Source of the DNA: Hofstenia miamia
Taxonomy: Eukaryota; Xenacoelomorpha; Acoela; Hofsteniidae
Assembly (NCBI GenBank): GCA_900660155.1
Contig: CABFPE010000018.1
Span: 224,303 to 288,302, forward strand
Direction: 5' to 3'
Length of the DNA stretch: 64,000 nt
Shown here: piece by piece, positions 1 to 11,958 of the stretch
Layout of the letters: every line of letters starts with the position of its first letter
Position numbering within the stretch: position 1 is the first letter of the stretch
Translations under genes and position numbers: made by a program
Notes under the pieces: model-generated
The model's database searches: none
What the model saw: only the letters and a program-made list of their open reading frames with translations
What the model was told of the DNA's origin: nothing

Positions 1-556
1 GTAACTTACTATAAAATCTACACTGAAATTGAAAAATGCGATAGTGTTTTGAAGAGTACATGATACTAATGTAAAATTTCAAAGTGCAAATTCAATTTTT
101 CAACACGATTTTGGTTCATATCCATTTCTGCCACAGAGTCTTTCCCTTGCTCCAATATCCCATGTCACAACTCTGTCCCATATTTCCCGACATATTATAT
201 TCTACTGCTCCACTTGGCCTCATGGTATAAAATTTCGACGAACTGCATTAGTCAACCTGAATAATAGAATTAAACAGAAGAAAACAAAAGTAATGCGTTT
301 TAATTAGTTTGCATCACCTAGAAAATAGGCATGTATCCGTGATCCAAGACTAGTTACGCTTCAAATAACACATCAGAAGAAACATAGTATTTGAAATATA
401 ACTCTGAATTTCTTTGGATGTCCAAAATAAACTATTACTTAAAGAATTGTAAGAAATTGAATATAAACTGTGTTCACAAGTGTGTGAAATTGAATTTCTC
501 TTGCTCGAAATTAAATCGCTCTTGTGCGAATTTGAAAGTGAAATGGTGTAGATCAA

Positions 557-805
557 TCTGCCGTCCAAAAGCAAAACAACTTAAGTCCAAATTTATTCTT
601 TTTGGGAAATCCCCTTTTTTGTTGTGTATTTAAAATATTGTATCGGAATAAATGTATTTATTAAATTATATTAAAAGCTGTTTTCATATAACCTATTACT
701 ATAGATAGACTATAGAATAGGTTTGGATTTATAAAATGGCATTTAAATCCTTTTTTATGAAAAATTGGACTTAAGTTGTTTTGCTTTGGAACGGCAGAAC
801 TATAA
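557..805. repeat. Short inverted repeat / possible MITE
   Basis: Two arms of roughly 45 bases (about 557-605 and 745-805) are reverse complements with few mismatches. Each carries the core CTGCCG followed by AGCAAAACAACTTAAGTCCA, and the arms flank about 140 bases of AT-rich DNA. Short plus- and minus-strand reading frames across the left arm look incidental. This could be a small non-autonomous DNA transposon or a fold-back element. I could not define a target duplication. Confidence 0.45.
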
Positions 806-1023
806 TCCAGATTTTCAAAAAAAGTTTCTCATCTTTGCATGGTGCTGTTAGTATGTTCCATAAATTCAGTAATATCCTTAGTTTTATGTTGATATTTTCA
901 TTTTCATTAAAAGTTATCAAAATTATTGAAAGAATTTTTCATTGTATTTTGAAATAGGTAATTTTACAGTGGGCACTTTTATCAAAAACGCTAAATTAGT
1001 TGCTATTAAAATAATATTTTTAG

Positions 1024-1206
1024 GTGAAACACTTGCGAGAACTTTTTCCAGATTTGGATATTGGGGTTGACGGGGGCGTTTCACAAGCAAACATTAATCA
1101 ATGTGTCCACTCTGGTGCGAATTACATCGTATGTGGAAGTGCATTAGTCAAACAGCCAGATTATTCCATAGCAATTTCCAATCTTCGCAAGTCTGCGAAT
1201 TCTTAA
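1024..1206 (+). CDS. RPE: Ribulose-phosphate 3-epimerase, terminal exon only (upstream tandem copy)
   Basis: The exon follows an acceptor ending TTTTTAG at 1023 and encodes 60 residues plus a stop. It opens with Val (GTG, not a start codon) and carries the family motif DIGVDGGV, including the catalytic aspartate, then the phosphate-binding segment VCGSALVKQ. It aligns without gaps to the last exon of the complete copy at 9662-9844, with 48 of 60 residues identical. Intron position and phase (0) are the same. No exon matching the N-terminal 157 residues lies in bases 1-1023, so that exon is left of the window, with an intron over 1 kb compared with 79 bases in the downstream copy, or it has been lost. 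The family enzyme interconverts ribulose-5-phosphate and xylulose-5-phosphate in the cytosolic pentose-phosphate pathway. The reading frame is intact, so there is no sign of decay in this exon. Confidence 0.85.
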   Translation: MKHLRELFPDLDIGVDGGVSQANINQCVHSGANYIVCGSALVKQPDYSIAISNLRKSANS

Positions 1207-1313
1207 CGTTTTTAATTCATTTTTATTCCATTTTTTAGTTTCATCTATTAGTAAAGCAATTTACTTGTGTGATAAAATGATTTATCTTTCTTACAATAAT
1301 ATAAAATATTATT

Positions 1314-1753
1314 GAATTTAAAAAAGAAACGCATCATTTATTTAACATGTTTCGGCATGCCGCTGCCATTTTCAAAAAGTTTCCCACTATAAAATTTACA
1401 CAATATTCATCAAATTGCATTTTTATAATATTTTCGATAAATTAAAGAACACAAAATTCATTCGACCGTCTCTGATCATTTAAAGAACTGTAATATGAAA
1501 TTTACATATAAAATTTTATCCATGGCAATTGATGTTTTTCAACTAATCATCATTGAATCAATTTATATAGAATTAAAGGAACCAAACTTAAACAAAAAAG
1601 ATGAATATAAATACAAACTAAATTTAGCGAAAATATTATAAAAAAATGCAATTTGATGAATATTTTGTAAATATTATAGTGGGAAACTTTTTGAAAATGG
1701 CAGCGGCATGCCGAAATATGTTAAATAAATGATGCGTTTCTTTTTTTAAATTC
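1314..1753. mobile_element. Long-TIR MITE
   Basis: The left arm (about 1314-1423) and right arm (about 1640-1753) are near-perfect reverse complements over about 110 bases. Both include GGCATGCCG next to GCTGCCATTTTC and AAAAAGTTTCCCACTATA. The roughly 215-base centre has no coding potential. The termini merge into GAATTTAAAAAA-type sequence on both sides, so the exact ends and any target duplication are ambiguous. It is a non-autonomous fold-back element or MITE of unassigned superfamily, about 100 bases downstream of the first epimerase exon. Confidence 0.75.
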
Positions 1754-4204
1754 ATATATAAACTCAAGAATTTTATAAAATATTATTGATCAATTTTTGC
1801 TTAATATAAAATATTATTTAAGATGTAGAAAATTTATACCATTTGTTCTATTTTCTGAACACGTTCTATTCAACACCATTGAAAGGTGGGGCTGAAAACA
1901 AGCGTGCCACAGATAATCTAAACCAAAAATCATATTAAAGGATTAGTTAAAAAAACTACATTGCACACCACAAGACTATTTAAATCGGAATGCACTATAT
2001 AACAGCAATGAAATTATTACTAAGAATTTAGATTTTGTTTTGAAAGGACAAATGTAATAAATCATTTAACAAAGTTATGAATTTGTAGTATTTTGTAAGC
2101 ATGTTGACTTGTAATATTTTTCTTCATCCTCACCAAAAGTATTTTACTAGAAAAGAATTCGCAATTTTAAATCTTACAATTTGCTAAAAATGAATATTCT
2201 GTATTTATTCTTAAAAAGAGATTGTTCATGTGCCCAATTAATTACATATTTTAATAGACATTTCATTTCTTCGAAGCTACTAGTGACAACTAGTAAAGCC
2301 CCAAATGTTTGATGAGAATTTATGATCCTAAAATTTCAGGCTTTTCGTTTTCTCTTATGTTTATGGATAATAATCACTTCATTCCGTATCCATTGTTGTC
2401 TTCACAGTGACTTTATGCAAGAAATCAATAAATTAATGAAATTTCAGCAATGAAAAGCTTTTCCTAAATATTTTGCAAAACCTGAAAATAGTTGCATGTA
2501 TATAACAATTTTAAAACTATCAACCCAGAATAATGACATTGTATATTATGAAAATTAATAAACTTTGGTATATTTCAAAACTTGACTAGTTTAGGCATTC
2601 ACTATGCAGTCTAGAAATGAGAAAATCTTGAAATTTTCTATTTCATAATTGAAACAATCGGTCATATGTTATAGAAGTGTAAATCATTAAAACGAACCAT
2701 ACTCCATTGTCTAAAATGCTTCATTTAATAAACTCTAAATTTGTGGGGTTTCCGCCATTTTCAACTAAAATACACATGGTAGACAGCAAGTGATAAGCTA
2801 ATGATTTTCTGTGAAAAACTTTTAAAAGATATGTGATTTATTTTAAAATTACCAAAACTGAGAAATTGGCAAGAATAGTACAAAACCTATTTTAAAAAAT
2901 TTAAAGTTACTATACTTAGATACTTGCGTTTGCCTAATATATATATATATATATATTTATTTATTTAACAGTTTCCATATGCAAAACTGGCTTTAAATAC
3001 ATTCAGTGTTAAATTAGAATTTCTTAATCTAAAAATACTGTCTACTGGCAAAAATCATGAAACTAATAATCCAATTTTGAATATTATTAAAATGTGCAAT
3101 AGAACTAACAGATTTATATTGCATACAAAAATTGTGTACAATTGTCTAATATTGAAGTCAAAATTATAGAAAATTTTTGCACACTTAAAAATTTGTAATT
3201 TATTTCACTGAAACTATGCATGCGCAAAGTTTACTAACGCATAGCAACAATTTAGTCTCCATTTTTATGCCTGCCATATACTAAGTTTAGGGGATTACAT
3301 GGAATTTTCACTCCCTTCTAGCAATCATTTGAGATAGCACTCTTCAAATTTGACAACATGCCTATATTGCATTAAAATGAATTTGAATAGGGTTAGATTA
3401 GTTTTCGAGACAAACACTTTTTTCCTGGGGTCTGAATAGTGGTTTTTGGATTGAAGTGTGCTGCAGCATGAGCATTTAACTGACAAGTCTTGCCATCAAG
3501 TTGTAGAACCAAAGATGATTGCATCTAAGATAAGATAAGATGCATAAGTTGCCCATATTTAACTTTTAGTGCTATAATTTTATATATATTTTTTAGTCTG
3601 TTCTTTTTAAAATTTTTGTTTGGCATTGGAAAAATTTAAAGAAACTAAAAGCTTAACTTGTTGCTAAGCAAAATCGCTATCAATACTTTCCTTTTTTGTG
3701 GGCTAGAAATCAATTGCTATTACATCTAAGGGTTTTCATTTCCCGTATCTGAACATATTTATTAAAAATTAGTATGCTTAGATATGGATGGGCGAGGTAA
3801 TACTAGACTCGTTGCAAGTAATAACAGAGCAAGTAATAAATCCGTATCATAATTTGAGAACGTTTCTGGTGCTGCAATGCCGCATTCGCATTGAAAAACG
3901 ACATTTTCCATAATTAAGTTCTCTAATAGTAATCTATCTAAGATAGAATAACTTTTATCCTTAACAGAGTCAAAACTCTATGAGATGTGAATCTCAATTT
4001 ATTTCTGACGGAAAGTAACAAAATTTAATTAATATTTCTTATATGTTAAAATAGCAAAATAATTGCCTTCAAATTCAGTTCTGGACTTGAGGTCGACTTG
4101 GGCTACTATGGAAGTTAAATACTAATATATACCCTATGTATTCATCTTACCTATTGTTTTTTATTGTTGATATTTTAGCATCTATTATACTGTATATGCT
4201 GTTA
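1754..4204. other. Non-coding AT-rich stretch
   Basis: I see no exon, RNA gene or paired repeat here. A short (AT)n tract lies near 2938-2956. Short reading frames are what AT-rich sequence gives by chance. Confidence 0.5.
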
Positions 4205-4913
4205 CAGTAAAATCTCTCTATAACGTACTTGAAGGAACCAGCCAGAAAAGTACATTATAATGAAGGTTCGTTATAGCGAGTAGTAATATCTTTAATGCAT
4301 TATTTGCAATTTTAATACAATAGTTAACGGTACTTAGGTATTATGTGTTAATATTTACCGAACATTTTACATTTAATGTATATACAGTAAAACAGGCTTT
4401 TTTAATTGTATTAATCATAATGGGTATATTGTAACAGACAATTAAATAGTACTAGACAACATGTAATTAAAATGATAGCACTGGCTAACACAGAAGTGGA
4501 TGAAAAATCGAGTTAAAAAATACAACATGTACTTATATGAACTAACAAATTTGAATACAGTAACTAACCATGATGAAAATGTTATTCAGATGACTGTTTA
4601 AGATCAATTTGATAAAAGTTACGAGTTTGGTTTCTTTGGAAGAAAATCAGTAATATTTTTTTAGCAACCTTTTATTTTAATTTATCAATCAAAAACTTTC
4701 ATCTATTAAAGTAGCAGATACGTTGTAGGGAATGGTAATTTGCATTATTTGTGATTGGGGGGACCAAATTGAAGGTACGTTATAGCGAAAAAGGACGTTA
4801 TAACGAATAAAGTCCGTTATAGCGAAATTTTAATTATGAATTTTTAGGGCATTTTCAAGGACTAAATAAAATGTACGTTATAGTGAAAAGTACGTTATAG
4901 AGAGATTTTACTG
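4205..4913. mobile_element. pogo/Tigger-like non-autonomous element (MITE), TA target
   Basis: The termini are CAGTAAAATCTCTCTATAAC at 4205 and its inverse ending ATTTTACTG at 4913, flanked by TA on both sides (4203-4204, 4914-4915). Subterminal copies of CGTTATAGCGA-like words repeat in both orientations (4266-4282, 4775-4830, 4871-4905), as is usual for transposase-binding arrays in pogo/Tigger-type ends. CAG...TATAACG termini with a TA duplication are characteristic of the pogo branch of Tc1/mariner. The 709 bases contain no transposase frame, so it would depend on a helper. Confidence 0.85.
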
Positions 4914-5689
4914 TATACATATAATTAATATGTTTCATCATTTACTGCAAGAACATGAGAGAGAACACTATATAATATACATAAGCATCACTTAAGAACA
5001 TATATTTAAACTCAAGCATACACAGTTCGTTGTAGGTATGCAAAAATGTGCCTGCAATTAATACTTAGGGTTAATTCAATCATCCATAATTGTTATCTCT
5101 ATGTATTCGACTCTGAGATTCCAATATTATGTTGAAATAAGAGATTATCGAGTCATGTTTGCACTATATATATGTAATTTATTCATTGTAGAATAACATT
5201 ATTACTCGCTTGGCTTATTAATATTTACTATCTAATTCATTGATAATGCCCTTAGCACTAAGTTTAAAAAATTTCATTTAAGTAATCTGTCTCCAAACAA
5301 GGCCAAGTGGAGTCTTAAGTGTACAAACTAATTGTCAACTCCGATTGAAGGGAAATCAAAGTATTCGTAGCATTGCTACATAAGTCAGTAAAAAACAGTA
5401 ATCTAATTGTCGGAGAACAATCCAACAATACTTGATTAGAATCTTTGTTATACAGTATATCACAACATTCTGTTAAATTTCAATACATAAATTATCATAG
5501 TCATTTCAAAAAGTAGTTCAGACTAGCCTATTGTAATTCAGAAAGTGTAATTTATCTAAGAAAGTGTAACATTTATCTGAATAAAGATTCTCTTCTTATC
5601 TTTAATTATAATTTAAAATAAGTGAAAAAGGGAACCTATAGCAGTATGTATTTCTTAATTTAAATTGGGTCTCCTGTCAAATTTAGAAC
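4914..5689. other. Non-coding AT-rich stretch
   Basis: No gene, RNA or repeat structure was recognised. Confidence 0.4.
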
Positions 5690-6110
5690 GATGGACTGCC
5701 GCCGACATATGTTAGGTCAGCCAGCCGCCGAAAAATTTAGATGGCTTAACCGATTGATAACTAAAACTATATCACGAAAAACGAAATGTGTCATAAAAAG
5801 GAAACCGCATTTAATGTCTTTAATGTGGTTGTGACGTTAAACATTGATAAGGCTATGTCTTATTAATCAGATTGCCTATAAGTGCGTTATGAACCTTTTT
5901 GCAAATAGATAGTTTCACAATACTGCGTGCATCCTATACGGTTTTTACATGGCTATAGGCCGTATGGTGTTTCTATTTGGAACATTATACAGTCTAATCC
6001 AGTTCTATAGGTGTCGAATAACCGCCGCCGACCTTATGAGGCCTTCGCCGTCAATGGTAGTCGGCTGACGACGGCGCCCACCTCTACTCGAGAAAACTTT
6101 GCCTGCGAGC
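5690..6110. other. GC-richer block bounded by GCCGCC-type sequence
   Basis: In otherwise AT-rich DNA, both edges are rich in CG-containing words: GCCGCCGACAT near 5700, and CCGCCGACC, GTCGGCTGACGACGGCG near 6023-6075. The two edges are partly complementary (GCCGCCGAC against GTCGGCTG/GTCGTC), which suggests degenerate inverted termini of a DNA transposon. No precise terminal match or target duplication could be fixed. Confidence 0.3.
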
Positions 6111-6240
6111 AAGGATTAAAAGGGCGAAGAATATTCACCCAATCTAAATTACAATGACGCTCTTTGAATTACACTAATTTCACTTTATGAATTGCAATTT
6201 GGCTATTCTGAATTGCTTCTTGAAATGGTGTAAAATAGGT

Positions 6241-6526
6241 TTACAGTGAAATTGAAACTTTATATTGATCTCCCACAAATGTATGAGATGTAACAAGTTG
6301 TGGACTTGAAAGTCCATTTGAACCATTTTGACTATTGAGTGCTGATGAATTTAAATATTTATCATTATTTGATACAAAATTTTCATTCATGGGTACGTTA
6401 AGTTTATAAAGAAAAATATTTGTAGCTGTCATTAAATATGTTTCCAATGACATTAATTCAGTTCTAAATTTAAAGAAAGTTTCATGGTCATAGTACACAT
6501 TTTCTAATAGCGATTTCAAAGTTGTT
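6241..6526 (-). CDS. Possible terminal exon, unknown protein
   Basis: On the minus strand an acceptor (TTAATTCAG, AG at 6528-6527) is followed by an open frame of 94 codons and a TAA at 6241. The frame has no ATG at its start, so it could only be an internal or terminal exon. The peptide begins with a stretch likely to be helical (LKSLLENVYYDHETFFKF, then RTELMSLETYL). It ends in a Ser/Asn-rich tail (NSSALNSQNGSNGLSS) and does not resemble a transposon. I recognise no domain. Upstream exons should lie at higher coordinates, but none could be joined with confidence. It may be a chance frame. Confidence 0.35.
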
Positions 6527-8094
6527 CTGAATTAATCTTATCTTTCCTCTGCATGTTTATAGTCTAATTGTTAACAACACTATTTAAGTGATTCACCAAC
6601 ATCTGCTTGCATTAGCCGTTTCTAAATATTGATTGCTATATAGTAGCAAGTAGTTAGAACAAGAATTTAAATATTCAAGCCACTCTTTTTGCGTAAAATT
6701 TGTGGGTTTGATTTAAATAATATACATCCATTATTTAATCAGACTTTGGTATAGGCTAGGTACTAGGGAAAAGTGTTCCTACACATAGAAGTGGTTCCTA
6801 ATAATTGGAATACGGTTCGTTCACTTTTGCAAGTGGCCTCATCAGGTGAAAGATAAAATGCTTGCAAATAGTAAACATCCCTAGTTCTAGTTGGCCTGTG
6901 TTAAGAGTGTGTTAGAATATTTTGTTATATTTGTTTAATTTTTTTAATATTAATAAATAAATTCTGATTTCTTCAAATCTGACAACGTTAAAAAAATTTC
7001 CAGGACAAGTGCTAAGTTAAGTTTTTCTTAATACTTATGTCACCACAAAATTCATTGTCCTATAGTTCAAATGTTGAAAAGTATTTCCATGCTAAGAAAT
7101 TACTAAATGCTTAGAAAAACCTTTAATAGTGAAAATATTGTAAATTTTCTTCTTACTTTTTATATCTTTGAAAATGTACATTTCAATTTGAGAAGTAAAG
7201 TATTAATATACTCTTACATCATTTTATTTACATGAAAACGATATTGCAAAATTGAATTTTTTGGGATGTGCGGTCAAATTTTTAAGGTTTAAAATTTTTA
7301 GGTTAAGATCTACTAATAGCAAGCATATTGAATGTAACGATTCGTTGTTTAGATATTATGTAACCATCTCTAAGGCTGCTACTGGCTGGTATGATATGGG
7401 AATGTAAAATTGGGTTTATGCTGACTCTGACAGAATTTTGTGTGATTCCCCTTCAGAGATGGTTCAGGCGCATTTATGATGTTTACTTTGCTATGAAATG
7501 GTGACATATGATATCAAAAGCTTTAGAAGAAAGTTTGGAAAAAAATTGAGAATGCATCAATTTTATCAAAGAATTATGAGATTAAATTAGATGGAATTGC
7601 AAGGTAAATGATTTTGTTTCAGTAGATTCTTAAGCTAATTAGTGCAGAGCTACCCATAAGTTTCTTATAAACTGACAAATGACACACAAGAAAAAATTTT
7701 ATTCAAAAGCTACTTTAACAATGTTAAACTTTCTATTTCAGTACAATGAGAAAAGGGCTGCAAAAGCTTATTTTCATGTATCACTAACTCTCAATAGATT
7801 TCTGAATATTGCTATTTGCTTAATAATAATCAGCTGACTCACTGGTAATTTTAATAGCAATTAACCCTAACCCTGACCCTATTTATGATTACCAAATTAC
7901 AAATGTGAATTAAACTTTGAAGGTATTAATTGAAATTATATTTCATGATTTCGAACAAAAATTACTCAAAAACTCTGAGGTAAAAGAATTATGTACATAA
8001 CACAATACATTTCTATTTCAACAAAGCAAAGGCAGTCAATGTTATATAGTTCATAAACAATGTTGAAAAATTCAGTTTTCACTTGTATTTATAA
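6527..8094. other. Non-coding stretch with one small inverted pair
   Basis: No supported gene. An inverted pair, AACCATCTCT near 7362 and AGAGATGGTT near 7457, could mark a tiny (about 110-base) element. A three-unit CCCTAACCCTGACCCTA near 7864 is too short to call telomeric. Confidence 0.35.
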
Positions 8095-8345
8095 GGTTTT
8101 GAATCCATGGAAACAACAAAGAAATTTGACTGTTTCTTGATGTGTGCAAGGATATTTCAACCCTGTTGAGGCGTACCATGCGCAAAGTCAGAGGTCGCCG
8201 GATCGAAAAGAGGAGACTCTCCTCTATCTATATTCTCAGTTTTTGGGTTATAAATGTTTGAGAAACTTTTATAAGATCATGAAATTTTTTAAGAATCCTC
8301 GTGCTGTTTTAGGTTATAAGCAGAAAAAAGTTCTGTTCTCGGGTA
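8095..8345 (+). repeat. Dispersed repeat family R1, copy A (partial)
   Basis: This segment is related to 25575-26112 (reverse strand) and 36140-36680 (same strand). Shared landmarks, in order, are a TTTATAAGGTTTTGA-like block, GGAAACAACAAAG (GGAAGCAACAAAG in the others), GTGCAAGG (GTGCAAAGG in the others), and TGCGCAAAGTCAGAG. In one frame all three copies give similar peptides around CK(G/D)I..(P/L)LR..(V/M)RK, which suggests descent from a coding sequence. I cannot identify it. This copy lacks the upstream half seen in the other two. Confidence 0.6.
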
Positions 8346-9107
8346 CATCAGAAACCAGCGTCCATGCGTTTTCAATGATGTAACAAATATGGGATATCTG
8401 TAAAACGTTAGGGACAAATATAGTTAGTTTAATATAAATGTAGCAAAAGTTAAATACTTTGCTAAAGTTTGACGCATAAAATTTAGAGATGCCCTTTACT
8501 GTGTCAATTTTCGCAACTGGATTTTGATGTCATAAATTCGTACTAATCACTAATTTCTGAACAATATTTAATATTTCTGTTGTTGTCAAAACAAGGTTTC
8601 CAAGTCCTCCATTTATATAAAAGTAAAAAAATTGCCAACAGATAAAATGAAAAATGTTCAGTTTTGCAATAAAAAACTTGTGGGATTTTGTACTTCGAGA
8701 TCTACTCGGTTTCCTGATTTTGTTTATAACACACAAGGCTTTATTTAAGTGTGTTTACCAGTGCTTAGCAGGTAGAAGTTCTACTGATTATTTGTTGTTA
8801 TAAATACCTGCATTCAACGGTTTTTGCTGTAGTAAGTGTTCGTCAATGTTATGTGATAGACAATTAGCGAGAATTTTCTGTTGAAATATTTTGGGAATTG
8901 CATTCTGGTAAAATATGCTTGTTGAATTTAGTGGAAATGTGAGTTCTAATCAAGGTTAATTCGCAAAGTTTTTCTGTGCATACTGTTATATTGTGTCGTT
9001 TTCTAAAACACTTAATTTCGGAAGTTTTAGGTTGTGTTGAAGCTGTACACTACGTTTTAATTTTTTAATGATTATTTGCTTTTGTGCTGAAATTTCTGTA
9101 ATTATTT

Positions 9108-9111
9108 AGCA
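9108..9111 (+). promoter_or_regulatory. 3' splice acceptor abutting the epimerase ATG
   Basis: The sequence ATTATTTAG ends at 9109, and the start codon follows after only two bases (CA). A possible donor for a 5' UTR exon is GTGAGT near 8939. A start-proximal acceptor fits either a cis-spliced 5' UTR intron or spliced-leader addition. The same arrangement occurs at the TRIM and AP-1 sigma starts. Confidence 0.5.
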
Positions 9112-9844
9112 ATGCCATCAGTCAGAATTGCACCTTCAATTCTCAATGCGGATATGTCAGAACTTGGAGCAGTAAGTGAGCGTTTGATGGACGCTGGAGC
9201 TGATTTCTTACATCTTGATGTTATGGATGGTCATTTTGTTCCTAATATGACATTTGGAGCTCCCGTCATAAAATGCTTGCGCAATAAGCTTCCCACAGCT
9301 TCGTTCGAAGCACATATGAATGTTTCTGAACCGAAGAAGTGGATAAATGACATGAAAAATGCCGGAGTCAACTTGTACACTTTTCACATAGAAACAACAT
9401 CAGAGCCGCATGAAGTTTCTCGTTTGATTAGAGAGGCTGGCATGAGAGCTGGGATTGCTATTAGTCCTATTACCCCATGGAATGTTCTCGAGGACTTGTT
9501 GGATTGCATGGATTCCGCTTTGGTAATGACTGTAGTGCCTGGGTTTGGTGGGCAAGCGTTCATGACGGATATGCTTGAAAAGGTGATATTTGAATTTATT
9601 TATTTTGTAGTTTTGGTATTTGTCTTTGTATTGTTTTATATCCCTCACCAAATGTTTTTAGGTTAGAAGCCTACGTGAACTTTTTCCAGATTTGGATATC
9701 GGCGTTGATGGAGGTGTTTCGCAGGCAAATATATACGATTGTGTGCATTCGGGTGCCAATTACGTCGTATGTGGAAGCTCAGTAGTTAAGCAGCCAGATT
9801 ACTCCTTAGCAATCTCCAATCTTCGCAGGTCCTCGGATTTTTAA
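9112..9844 (+). CDS. RPE: Ribulose-phosphate 3-epimerase, complete two-exon gene
   Basis: Exons 9112-9582 and 9662-9844 are separated by a 79-base GT-AG intron (9583-9661, phase 0) and encode 217 residues. The family is usually about 220-230 residues. The TIM-barrel fold is marked by APSILNAD (residues 7-14), HLDVMDGHFVPN (34-45), H68 in EAHMNVS, MTVVPGFGGQ (before the splice) and DIGVDGGV. The metal-binding set His34, Asp36, His68 and Asp173, Ser9, and the catalytic aspartates 36 and 173 are all present. The enzyme epimerises ribulose-5-phosphate to xylulose-5-phosphate in the cytosolic non-oxidative pentose-phosphate branch. The ATG was chosen because it matches the family N-terminus and lies two bases after an acceptor. 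A second copy's last exon lies about 8 kb upstream on the same strand, which indicates tandem duplication. Confidence 0.95.
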
Positions 9845-10559
9845 CGTGTTACTTTTTTTACTTTGTATTGGTTTTTGTCTAGTGAAGAAACTTTGTTTGT
9901 CCTTTGAAGTATAGTATAAATATCTTAAAACATTGTAATTGCGTTGTATTTATTTAAAGTAGTTAAAGCGTTGTTCTTCGGCACAGATACATGTACTATA
10001 CAAAAACATTAAGGCAGTGACTCAACTTAGCGCATTGTTAAGATATAGCTGAGAACGAAATCGTTATGAAAGTAACTTTTTCGTTTGATTTATCTATTAA
10101 CTAAAGTAGTTCCATGGCGAATTTGTTTCGAAAGTGTTACAAAATACATGTTCAAACAACTTTTTATAGATCATTTTACTTCTATTTATTAATTCATGTG
10201 CACAATGTATGTTTAGTAAAACATACTGTTTTCGATATTTCATTATATATGCACAGAGAGCGGCAAGGTTTTGTGTCGTAGTGAGTTAAACGCAACATGA
10301 ATCGTAGCAAAATTACTGCAAACATCATTACTAAAATTGTTCAAACATTTTGAATTTTCTTTTTGAAGTCGGGATTACAGAATATTTTCAATTTGTTTAA
10401 ATAGTATTTCTGTGTTAAGTGTGGCATACTTAAGGCGTTTTCAAACAAATATTTGGATTAATGAAAATTTTTCGATAACAAATTGAAAAACTAAAGGCGG
10501 AATGCACGTTTTGTCTATTTTTCAATAATTTCATTTGGCTTCGCCACACTTATCGTCAA
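9845..10559. other. Intergenic sequence after the epimerase gene
   Basis: This holds the 3' flank of the gene, with AT-rich words near 9920 that could include a poly(A) signal. Nothing else was recognised. Confidence 0.4.
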
Positions 10560-11110
10560 GAATGTCATATTGACAGAAAAACTCCCCGGCTTGGGTCTAT
10601 TACATTGCTTAATATTCCGTATTCTACAGGCTTGCCGTGAGGTTGGTTACTCAGCAAATCAACAGACTGATGAGTGGGTGATTGCACGACCCGGGTCCTG
10701 ACCTATGCCCCTAGAAGTATATCGCTAAGGCCGGTTTAATCGTGCGAATTTGCTTGCGACCCCAGGCACGCAGAGTGCTGATCTGTGTTAAGTCTGATCA
10801 TCAGACGGAAGCGGAAGGCCTATCTCATTGGCCAGAGTCAGAGATATACCTGGCAAAACTCTTTGGATGACTGCGCACCATGAGACGCACTCATGACTCT
10901 GTGCACCTGTAGCAACATATAAAAGTGTAATCAAACTGTAGGTCGCGGGCTCCGTACAGCGCTACCCTTCTGGATCTGCTTTCGCCTTTCATAATGGCTT
11001 GTTGGTTTAACAAGGAACCACCTCGAGGACGTGCTTTCCAGGACGGTTCGGCGCACTGCCTCCGGCTTCTGCCGTAAGGTAACATTTTTCTAACCATACC
11101 ACAAACATTG
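10560..11110. other. Unexplained GC-richer block
   Basis: About 550 bases stand out sharply in composition from both flanks, with words such as CACGACCCGGGTCCTGACC, CCTCGAGGACGTGCTTTCC and GCCTCCGGCTTCTGCCG. A minus-strand frame (about 10891-11133) is rich in Arg, Gly and Ser but matches no domain I know. No tRNA box A/B pair, rRNA or SINE head is recognisable. Candidates are a SINE, a retroelement 5' UTR, a decayed structural-RNA copy or recently acquired DNA. Confidence 0.35.
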
Positions 11111-11699
11111 TCTGCAAATCCACCAAGTCTCACACTAGGATTTAATATTTTCCCCGCAAATCGCCACTACAAAGCATTAATAGACACTGCAGATTCTATG
11201 TATTCTTTAATGTGCATTAATATACATCAAATTATAGTAAAATTTAAAATATCACCATATTTATATTCATTAACACTTTTTAGTTTGATTTGATAGTAGT
11301 ATTTTTAAATCTTTTACTGATTCATTGGAAATCAATTACTAATAAAATTACTTGGTCAACTAAATTTCAACAGTCAACTCGATGTTGATTTTAAATTTGA
11401 TCTCAATTGGGATCAGGGATGCACGTTTCGCATTTTTAAAGCAAAAATTTGCTCTAGAAAATTCAAGAATTCACAAAATTTTTAGAATCTAAACTTGCAA
11501 GAATCTAAAAATCACATTAAGCTTAATTGAAATAAATTACTTTGAATGCCGCGGTTTTTGCCGCTTCCATTTTGCGACCGCATAAAAATGTGCATTGTTA
11601 CTACATATAGAAAGCTGAATAACTATGTATACATTATCAAATCAGAAATTATGTCTACGCTGCTGTGTTGACAAAGAAAGTACCGGAATCGAAAAATAA

Positions 11700-11958
11700 C
11701 CCTCTAAATATAAATCTCTGCAAAATGTAATAGCAAAAATTTGCATTGCTAAAGCTAGTCTGCTACAGTGTCGTAGAATGTGTATGCAATGTGACCAATC
11801 AAAAACACTTTGTAATGACTTACCTATAGAATTCAAGCTATCGAATACATTTAAGATATTTAAGAAAAGTGTCAAAGGGTATTTCTATAATTCTAGAAAT
11901 TCAAACGCCATAGCCCAAGAACGCAATATTTTATTTTGTAATGATATCAGTATGTGAT
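11700..11958 (+). pseudogene. Possible C-terminal tail of a non-LTR retrotransposon ORF
   Basis: A plus-strand frame reads through NDLPIEFKLS...FKIFKKSVKGYFYNS and ends near 11958. It resembles the conserved tail of CR1/Jockey-type ORF2 proteins, usually W/N-(S/D)-LP...F K..LK..L followed by an aromatic. No reverse-transcriptase core precedes it, and stops lie just upstream. If correct, it is a 5'-truncated relic, which is usual for these elements. The match is short and could be coincidental. Confidence 0.35.

Noticed and set aside
7862-7882. Telomere-like CCCTAA run
   Set aside because: Only three imperfect units; no array.
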